DNA of 64,000 nt. Source: Akebia trifoliata. Taxonomy: Eukaryota > Streptophyta > Magnoliopsida > Ranunculales > Lardizabalaceae. A model generated the notes under the pieces. The model was not told the DNA's origin, ran no database searches, and was given only the letters and a program-made list of their open reading frames with translations. Each line of letters begins with the position of its first letter. Position 1 is the stretch's first letter. Below, piece after piece: positions 55,599 to 64,000 of the stretch. Made by a program: the position numbers and the translations under genes. The DNA lies in contig CM030711.1 in assembly GCA_017979445.1 (NCBI GenBank), positions 6,603,221 to 6,667,220 of the forward strand. The letters are read 5' to 3'.

Positions 55599-56348
55599 AT
55601 GGCTTCAAGAGCCAACAACCTAAAACTCAATCTCTTAGTCGTCTCTCTTCTCTCCCTTTCTCTCTCCCTCATACTCCTTACCTCAACTTTGACACTAAAA
55701 TCTCATCCAATCGTCTTCCATGGATCGATGATCATTGATCCAACTCATGAGCAAAAGAAACCATCACCCCGATTAGATTTCCTCACGAAGAAATTTGAGG
55801 GAAAGAAGATGAAGATTGGTTTAGTAAACATGCATGAAAAAGAAAAAGAAGAATGGGAAAGATTAGGCAAGACGAGTCTAGTACGTTTCGATCGAGTACC
55901 AAAAGAGCGACGTTGGGACGATTTCTTCCCCGAATGGATCGATGAAGATGAGAAGTGGGAAGTACCTAAATGTATGGAAATTCCAATGCCGATATATGAA
56001 GATTACGATGAATTCGACGTTGTCGTCTCAAGGATACCTTGTGGAAATGGGGTGGAGAGAGAAGGCATTAGAGATGTGTTTAGACTACAAATTAATTTAG
56101 TGGTAGCTAACTTGGTGGTTAAAAATGGGAGGAGAAGGAAGAATGGTATTGATGATCAAGTGTTTGTCGTGTTTATCGGGTCGTGTGGGCCCATGTGGGA
56201 GATCTTCAGATGTGATGATCTTGTGAAGCAAGAAGAGGAGTTTTGGATGTATAAACCTGATTTGAGGAGACTGAAACAGAAGGTGCTCATGCCTGTAGGG
56301 ACATGTCAAATTGCTCTAAATTATGATAAACAAGGTGATGACCTTACC

Positions 56349-56388
<40 letters not shown>

Positions 56389-59300
56389 TCTTAAGTTCTG
56401 TATTTATGATCATTTTTCAAGGGAAAATGATTTCCTTATGAAAATGATTTCCACCATTTGATTGCATCTAGAAAATTTTCCAAAGGAGAGTTGTAATAGG
56501 TGGGAAAATCATTTATGGTGGGAAAACATTTTTTTGGCCCAATGTGGAATATCACCTTGGGAAGAAAAATACGCAATCATACACCTAAAAATCACATTTT
56601 CCGGGAAAAAATTGATCACAACGATTTTCCATGGCAACCACTTTTTTTTTTTTTTTTGTCATTGATAAATTCAGCTTATTTTATGATACAATTTTTTTCT
56701 TAAGCAAAATTAGAAGGTTATGATTGTTTGCTTAGAAAAGATTTTTATGGGAAAATCTTCATTTATATACGGTGACAATAGATTGGGGGAAATTAATTTC
56801 TCAGGTTCTAAAGAAAAGTTTAATGGAATCAGGTGTTGATCGGTCGTAAGATATAAGATAATATTTCTTTGTTGATAATAAGAAATTGGATTAGATCAGA
56901 AAATCAATTTCTTTTCAAAATGTTGAAACATATTTCCTAGAAAAATTAATTTTCCACCGAAAAAACAGACCCTAAGAAAGTAGTTTTATTTTCTAAATAT
57001 TGTATTAATTTTGGTAAGAAATACTTACCTACTTTCAACTAAGAAACAAACTGGCCTTAATAATGGTAGGTGAAGGAAGCTTTGGGTGAGACCATTGTAC
57101 ATGCCTTTTAAGTGTTCCACACGTGTCATCCACATCCTGGTAACTTAGTTGGCAAAAGGTTTCTTGGAATCGTTCTGTACATCCTTTTCACACCAGTACA
57201 CGTGGCACACATGCACGTAAGTGGGACCCACCATTCCAACGTTACCAACCTACGCTTTTTTTTGTTTATATTTATTTATTAAAGAATGCACGTGTGAATC
57301 AAAAGCGGCTGATGTGGCTAGGGCTGTCAACGGATATTTATGGGTTCAGATATAGTATTATCTAAATTTGAATCCGAAAATTTTATCCGATAACCAAATT
57401 TGAATTCAAATCTGATGAATGTTCTAAAATTCTATCTAAATTCGAATCTGATTATCCTATCGGATATTGGATAATATTTTATTAGAATTTGAATAATTTG
57501 AAGTAAAAAAACACACAAATTTTCTATATCCTATTGATTTTTTATTATTTAAAAAATTCTATTATAAAATAAAATAAAATATATTATATTATTTATATAA
57601 TAAATAAAATAAAATAAAATAAAATATATTATATATTATATATTATTTTGAATCGAATATTATAGGATTCGAAATGTTAATATCCGAATCTATATTCAAT
57701 AAGGATTCGAATATATAAAACTATCCGAATTCGAATTCGATATCCAAAATTTTCGGATAATATCTGATTTTTCGAATTAGAATTTGAATCGGATTTGAAT
57801 TTTCGTCTATTCATTGACACCCCTAGATGTGACAAGGGCAAATAACCACAGATATTTTTTCTTGTGTTTCCCGAAGAAAAAGATCTATGATTTTATTATC
57901 TTCCCACGTCAATCGCATATATATCGCATGCATTCATCACAACTTTTTTTTTTTTTCTTTTTTTAATTTTTTATATTGAGTTAGCCTAATGATAATCTAA
58001 CGCTCTTTTTTCAGACGTCCCCCTCATATGCTCCTTAACCTGGCAATTACAAAATCAAACATATTTTTCTTGTGTATCTCAAAGCAAAGGATCTAGGATA
58101 ATGTGATGTGGGTGTATAGGGGGTGTTTGAAAAAAGAGCGTCGAATCATCACGACTCATTGAGTTATTCAAAGCACCCAACTAATCCGAGTGTCCCCTTA
58201 AGAGGGGCTTCAAACTCAAAACCTTCATTTCTTGTGTGTGGTTCTAGCCATCTCTTTGAAAAAGTAGAATCCTCTTCTTTGGATTAAATGTGGTGTGTCT
58301 AAGGAGGAATCCCAAATATTGATGAAAAAGTAGGGGTGTTAACTAAATGCAAGAAGCCATGTGTGTTGCGAACAGGGTTCTATCGAAATTTTGAGTGTGC
58401 TGCCCGCTTCAAAGTCGGACTCCATCTTTCTAGAACCATGTGCATTTTATTAGTGAAATTGTTTTCATATCCGATATCACCATCTCTATTTATGTTCTTT
58501 AAAGTTTTTACATTGCTCTAGTAGAACTTTCAACTTGTCCATTCCTTCTTATTAAGATTGTAATCAATCAAGTCATTTGAATCAAATGATCATGATTCGT
58601 GTTAGAAGGTGGCATTCATAATATTATTTTTGACAATTTAATGATAAAATTAAACCACAAAAATTTAAAAATAATAAAATGGGTGTTGAATCGAAGGGTA
58701 TTATCAAAGTGATTAGTTTGATTTCTCCACCCATTATTTTAAAGGGGATATGCTAACTTTCAAGCCGAGCATTAGATGTTAGAATTAAGGGTAAATTTCC
58801 CAATAACTATAAAAGTTTTCGGTATTTTCGAAATACTACAATTAGATAATATTTTGTTAACATTACATAGTAGTTGTGTCAACACATGTAGCACTTTCAG
58901 TATTTTTGAAAACTTTGATAATTATTTGAGAATTTACCTTAAAATTAAACCTCCAAAATCATTAATTAGTAATTATTGTTCTAAATAATTCTTGAACCTT
59001 TGCGATATCTACAACCAAAAAAAAAAAATCAGTGTAAACTGGCATTAAAACATCGCTTGGTGTTATTAAAATCTGCATCCACTAACATAATTATCTTTTT
59101 TTTTTTCCTTATGTTTCTCATTTTTTGTTCTCCGTGTCCATTTCTTTTTTTTTTTTTTTTTTTAATTTATTTGTTTTGCGGATGAAATGTAGGTGAAGGA
59201 AAAATCGGCCATTATTCCTCAAATCTTGCTAACCCCATTGAACACCCCAAAGAGGCCTATGTAACAGTCCTACATTCTTCAGAAGCTTATGTTTGTGGTG

Positions 59301-60109
59301 CCATTGCTTTAGCCCAAAGCATAATTCAAACCAACTCGATGAAAGATCTCGTCCTCCTAGCCGATGAATCCATAACCAAGAAAAGCCATCGAGCTCTAAG
59401 GGCTGCGGGATGGAAAATTAAGCGCATCGAGCGCATTCGAAGCCCACAAGCCGAAAGAGACGCCTACAATAAGTGGAACTACAGTAAGCTTCGTATATGG
59501 CAACTCACCGAATACGACAAGCTCATCTTCATAGACTCCGACCTTATCATTCTTAAAAACATTGATAAATTCTTTGTGTACCCTCAATTATCCGCAATTG
59601 GGAATGATAAAGTACTGTTCAATTCCGGGATAATGTTGATCGAACCTTCGAAATGTGTATTCGAGATGCTCATGAAGAAGAGACACACCTTAGTTTCATA
59701 CAATGGTGGTGACCAAGGTTTCCTTAATGAAGCTTTTACGTGGTGGCATCGTTGGCCAACAAAGTTGAATTTTCTCAAGATTTTCGATGATGGAGTTAAT
59801 AAGACACAACAACATGAGGTACCCAAGTCGCTTTACGCGATTCATTACTTGGGTTTGAAGCCATGGATGTGTTATAGAGACTATGATTGTAATTGGGACA
59901 TGTTGGATCATCATCCTTTTGCTAGCGATTCTGCTCATGAGAAATGGTGGGGAGTTTATGATGCAATGCCGAAGAAGTTACATCCATTTTGCGCCCTCTC
60001 GAAGAGCATGGATGCAAGGATAAAGAAGTGGAGAGGAAGAGCGGAGAATGCTAATTTGTCTGATGGGCATTGGAAGATCAAAGTAATGGATCCTAGACAA
60101 CGACATTGA
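55599..60109 (+). CDS. GUX/PGSIP-type xylan glucuronyltransferase (2 exons)
   Basis: Exons 55599-56334 and 59193-60109, joined G|GT in phase, give 550 residues. GUX enzymes (GT8 family) move glucuronic acid from UDP-GlcA onto xylan in the Golgi. Residues about 10-32 form a signal anchor (type II). The exon 1 region contains DRVPKERRWDDFFPEW and ends QIALNYDKQ. The GT8 core begins in exon 2 (AYVTVLHSSEAYVCGAIALA), has the metal-binding DSD at 360-362 (LIFIDSDLII), NSGIMLIEPS, NGGDQGFLNE, and HYLGLKPWMCYRDYDCNW. The length is slightly below the 550-650 usual range, fitting a GUX4/5-like member, but I cannot choose. The 2,858-base intron has a CT microsatellite 16 bases after the donor and a hAT-like element at 57319. 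The start is the first ATG of the frame. Confidence 0.92.
57319..57835. mobile_element. Non-autonomous hAT-like element in GUX intron
   Basis: The termini tagggctgtcaacgg and the inverse of tgacaccccta are standard for this group. The octamers gatgtggc (57311-57318) and gatgtgac (57836-57843) agree at seven of eight positions. The body is rich in gaattcgaat-type words and in ataaaataaaat units. No coding capacity. Confidence 0.82.
57990..58148. repeat. Inverted-repeat MITE-like element in GUX intron
   Basis: The left end tgataatctaacgctctttt pairs with the inverse of aaaaaagagcgtcgaatca, and inner words gtccccctcatat and gtatagggggtgt pair too. Confidence 0.6.
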
Positions 60110-62726
60110 TATTGTTGTTGAAGAAAATTGGGGTGATGTATTGGAGGGAGTTAGATTTAGGGGATAAGCTTGTTCTTGATTTTATTTCATTTGCGGAGGG
60201 GAATCAAGCATGTCTTTGGCAATTAAAACATAAGGTTTGCAATATTGATTGAGGCCATGGGTTATACATATATATATATATGGTTTCAAAATTCTTCGAG
60301 TCGATTTGAAACTTGGCTAAGTGGACTTGACCCCAAACTTGATTGTGAATCTAGACAATTCGGTCTCGTTTATGGACGAGACGAAGTGAAATACCGAGAT
60401 TTGAAACCATGTTGTCACATAAGTTTAAGAATATAAATGTGTGACAACAAATTTTACAAATCTACCTCAAGATTTGTGAAATAATATCATAAATGATTTT
60501 GTTGATTTCATGAAAATGAATGTACAAATCTCAGTATTATCTTCTGATTAACAGTCACGTACAAAAAATAGTAATAATGATATGTGTGTGACTTTCTTTT
60601 ATCTGAACTTCGCGTTTTATCAACTGAGAAGGGTTTCTTTGATGATAGCTTTGCTATGTTTGATCTTCTGTAAAGACTTTTGTAGATTTTTTCTCTTCAT
60701 ACTTTATCGATTAAGAATGATTTTTTGACTTTCGAAAAAGGATTTTAGACTTGATCTTCTCTTTAATCGGAGTTTGAGTTTCTTAAAAAACTTTGCTTTG
60801 TCTCTAAGGGAGGGCTTAAGAGCTTTTTCTCTAGAGAGAGAGCTTCCCTCTTCTAAGATAGTAATCCCAGTCCATCTCATATGAGGGAGGCTTTGGTATT
60901 TATAAATTTAGGGTAAGAGAATATTTTCAAATATGCCCCCCAACTCAACCTAATGTTACATAATTGGTTTAAATGGTATTTGATTATTGATCCAACTCAT
61001 TTTTGTGGGTTTCAAACTTAACCATGAGCTAACCCATTTGTTAGGTGTACGATGGGTTTTACCTGCGAAAACTCAGACCAAACTACATGAAGCATGCCTC
61101 AATCAATGGATCCTGATTTAGGTGTGTGGGGGCCAACTCTGATTTTATGGACCTTTGGATAATTTAGAGAATTGCGAGGTCTCCTTAAATGATGCCTATA
61201 GTGTGATTAGTACGAAATGACATTTTGTGATGATAATGTATACTAATCAAGGTTTACACAACAGAAGAAAAATTAAGTTTGAAATTTAAATATATGTTTA
61301 ATGGAACAGCACACATTCCAAAATTATTTACAATGTAAGCAAAATAATTATTTTGATTAGTAAGGTTTTTTAATTTTATGGTCCTAAATTATTAGTAAAT
61401 ATGTTAAATAACCCTAATATCAGTATTGTGATATTCCCCAATTAAGGTTGTCAATGGATCAGATTAGAACTGAATCCGATTTGTTCCGATCCAATAACTT
61501 CGGGTTTGGATCAATGTTTTGGATTCTGTTAAGGATGAAATCCAATAAGGTTTCGAACCATGTCAACCCATCTCGTTGGTGGACGATACCGAGATGACTC
61601 GGACGAGTCGTCTCGGTTCTCAGACGAGATTTAAAACCATGTTCCGTATATCATCCTCCTAAATGGATTTTACCTCATTTTTCGTTGTTTTATATGTCCT
61701 ATAAATGATACATACAAATTTCCAGTGTTGATGTATTTCTACCTTGGAAATACAAATCACAATTGTTTCTTGATTGATCCAATAATATCGATGGTCTTAT
61801 GGATACGTGCTGGGGATGTCTCAACATAGAGACACCCTTGCACACTCAAAAACATATCCTAACACATAGGGTAATGTTGCTTTTATTTTAATTATTTCTT
61901 GTAGGTTTGGTGTGATCCATCCTCTACACACTAATTATTGGCAAACGTGTCGTGCATATGTTAAATACTTCATCCAATCTGTGAATTGAGGCAATTCGTA
62001 ATGTTATTTGTGCAAGCTTGAAGCTGAAATTATTGGTAGTGGCAGAGATGACATAGATGGAGATATGAGACGAAATGAATGAAGATATGTGCAAATGTTT
62101 CTAGTTACTGTATTACACAGATACTTGTAGACATGTCAGAATTGGAACAAACATTAGTCTGTAGTGACACAATTGAGCCCTTGGGCTTCAGCAACATATT
62201 CTAATACATAAGAAATTTAAGGGTATGGTAAGGAGTGTGTAAATTTAATATTTTCTCCATGCAAAAAAGCTAGTAGTGAGAGTTAACAATGGTGGGTCTT
62301 AGAGAGAGTTTTGGAGTTGTTCTCTGTGAATGCTATTTTAATCTTTTTTCCTTCATTTGGTTGAAAGACTTCACCCTGTTGCATTCATCCAGCAATTGTA
62401 GGTGCTGTCCATACATTGTCTTATGTGTGAACAATGTGACTGGCCTGGTTATTGCAATTTTGGGTTGAGACTGAAGAAACCATTGAAAGGCCCTTGTTGA
62501 CAACTACTACTATACTTTTCTTCAGTGGGTTGCTTGTGAATTGGATACTAAATGCTAAAGCTACATATGATCACACTTCATGGAACCAATTAAAACTTAA
62601 CTAGTTGGAGACATGAAATTTACCTGTTTTCTCACTGGTATTTTCATCTAGAGAAAGTTGGCGTTTTTGCTTACATTTTAATTTTTCATTGTTTCTATGG
62701 AACCCATAATGCGATTTGCAGGGTGA
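60110..62726. other. Intergenic; R1 repeats, no gene
   Basis: The first ~150 bases are probably the GUX 3' UTR. R1-type copies lie at about 60285-60415 (gacgagacgaagtgaaata) and 61545-61645 (gataccgagatgactcggac). A decayed hAT-type stretch lies at 61445-61540 (gttgtcaatggatcag). From about 62000 on the sequence may be 5' flank and leader intron of the RanGAP copy. No intact gene was found. Confidence 0.45.
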
Positions 62727-64000
62727 ATGGAGACCACTGCTGAGACTTTTCAACAGCGTTCATTATCAATTAAACTTTGGCCACCTAACCAGAGTACAAG
62801 GCTAGTAGTGCTTGTGGAACGAATGACCAAGAATCTTTCCACCCTTCCAGGAAATATGATCTATTGAGCAAAGAAGAGGCTGAGGAGAATGCCAAACAAA
62901 CAGAAGATATGGCATTTTCCGCTGCTAATGAACATTACGAGAGGCAACTGATGGTGACGGAAGTTCTGTGGTTCAACTTTATGCCAAAGAAGCCAATAAG
63001 CTTTATGCTCAAAGTTCTTAAAAGCAGCTTAAGAACGAAGGAGGGAAAAGTTCCCGTATCTAATAAAATGTTTTTCGATACATCCAGTGGCTGTTGAGCT
63101 TTTATTGATGCAGAGGAAGCTAAGGAGTTTCTAAGGTCATTAGTGGAGACGGCGAATTCAAACACTAAGGTATGCTTCAGCAATAGAAGCTTTGGAGTTG
63201 ATGCAGCTCGTGTTGCGGAGCCTATCTTGGTATCCATTCAGGATCAGTTTACCAGAAGCAGAAGCTCTTGAAGTCATGAATATATTCTCTAAAGCCCTTG
63301 AGGGCTGTGTGTTGAAGTCTCTGAACCTCTCAAACAACACCTTAGGTGAGAAGGGTGTCAGGGCCTTTGGGGCACTCTTGAAATCACAAAATACCTTGGA
63401 GCAGCTCTATTTGATGAATGATGGAATCTCTGAGAAGGCTGCGCAAGCAGTGTGAGAGCTAATTCCTTCCACTGAGAAGCTTAAAGTCCTACATTTTCAC
63501 AATAATATGATGGGAGATGAAGGGGCCATTGCTATTTCCGAGATTGTGGAGCGTTCTCATGTATTGGAGGATTTCAAATGCTCCTCTACAAGGGTAGGCT
63601 CTAAAGGGGGTGTTGCTTTAACCAAGGCACTAGGGTCATGTACTAATTTGAAGAAGCTCGATCTGACGGGCAACATGTTTGGCGTGGAAGCCGGTGTTGC
63701 TCCTAGTAAAGCTATTTCTTCGCATGTAGGTCTCACTGAGGCTTACCTAAGCTACCTAAATCTGGAAGATGAGGGAGCCATTGCTCTTGCTAGGGCTCTT
63801 GAGGGAAGTGCTCCTTCTCTCGAAGTCCTCGAGATGGTTGGAAACGACATCACACCCAAAGCTGCCACCGCTTTAGCTTCCTGTATAATGGCAAAGAGGT
63901 TCCTCACTAAGTTGAACTTGGCCAAAAATGAACTAAAGGACGAGGGTGTCATTCTGATCAGCAAGGCATTGGAAGATGGTGACAACCAGTTAAAGGAAGT
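62727..64000 (+). pseudogene. Broken RanGAP1 copy with WPP domain (runs off window)
   Basis: RanGAP activates GTP hydrolysis by Ran; plant forms have an N-terminal WPP domain for nuclear-envelope targeting, an acidic/SYFSG-like region and leucine-rich repeats. All parts are visible: ATG at 62727, SIKLWPP, then KYDLLSKEEAEE in another frame, DGDGSSVVQLYAKEA in a third, AFIDAEEAKEF, and LRRs (LKSLNLSNNTLGEKG, NLKKLDLTGN, LTKLNLAKNELKDEG). Breaks: frameshifts near 62845, 62949 and 63240, and TGA stops at 63095-63097 and 63453-63455, both where the family has Arg, so probably CGA to TGA. A tttgcag acceptor-like site precedes the ATG, suggesting an unprocessed duplicate rather than a retrocopy. 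The 3' end lies outside the window. Sequencing error cannot explain this many breaks. Confidence 0.85.

Noticed and set aside
62864..63985. Several short separate genes near the window end
   Set aside because: They are collinear fragments of one RanGAP sequence in shifting frames on the plus strand, plus antisense shadows.

Overview
This window is nuclear DNA from a flowering plant. The genes have spliceosomal introns, AT-rich non-coding DNA surrounds them, and the families are plant-specific: phytocyanin, PLS-class PPR protein, BKI1/MAKR protein, kinesin-14, GUX-type glucuronyltransferase and WPP-domain RanGAP. The species cannot be named from the sequence. I find seven intact protein-coding genes, one broken RanGAP copy cut by the window edge, and one captured exon inside a transposon.

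Layout: (1) 1124-6595, a GPI-anchored phytocyanin whose single 4.9 kb intron is filled with terminal-inverted-repeat elements. (2) 6.6-16.4 kb, repeat-rich intergenic DNA: an A/G-rich tandem array carrying a SINE, a hairpin MITE with a perfect 9-bp target duplication, and several inverted repeats. (3) 16387-17229, an intronless BKI1/MAKR-family kinase regulator. (4) 17-24 kb, repeats. (5) 24354-26327, an intronless E-type PPR protein. (6) 30711-31415, an intronless Ser-rich plant protein of unknown function. (7) 37130-38086, a class I plant carboxylesterase. (8) 38316-39851, a 1.5 kb CACTA transposon carrying the last exon of a cytochrome b561/DOMON gene. (9) 41587-45230, a seven-exon plastid-type DnaJ protein with a C-terminal ferredoxin-like Cys domain. 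(10) 47968-52051, a twelve-exon kinesin-14 with one apparent GC-AG intron. (11) 55599-60109, a two-exon GUX/PGSIP xylan glucuronyltransferase. (12) 62727 to the end, a RanGAP1 copy broken by frameshifts and two CGA-to-TGA stops.

The genes do not form a pathway. They act in the cell wall and apoplast (phytocyanin, GUX), receptor-kinase signalling (MAKR), organelles (PPR, DnaJ), small-molecule hydrolysis (carboxylesterase) and the cytoskeleton (kinesin). All seven intact genes and the RanGAP copy lie on the plus strand. The PPR and DnaJ genes look like the homologues of two Arabidopsis chromosome 3 neighbours, which suggests old conserved linkage.

The most distinctive feature is the density of short non-autonomous DNA transposons. 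They include a hairpin MITE family that repeatedly sits in (TA)n microsatellites, other Mutator-like elements with 9-bp target duplications, hAT-like elements with 8-bp duplications, a roughly 110-bp MITE family with at least eight copies, tRNA-derived SINEs and the gene-carrying CACTA element. Exon boundaries were predicted by eye from splice sites, reading phase and family similarity; no transcript data were available.
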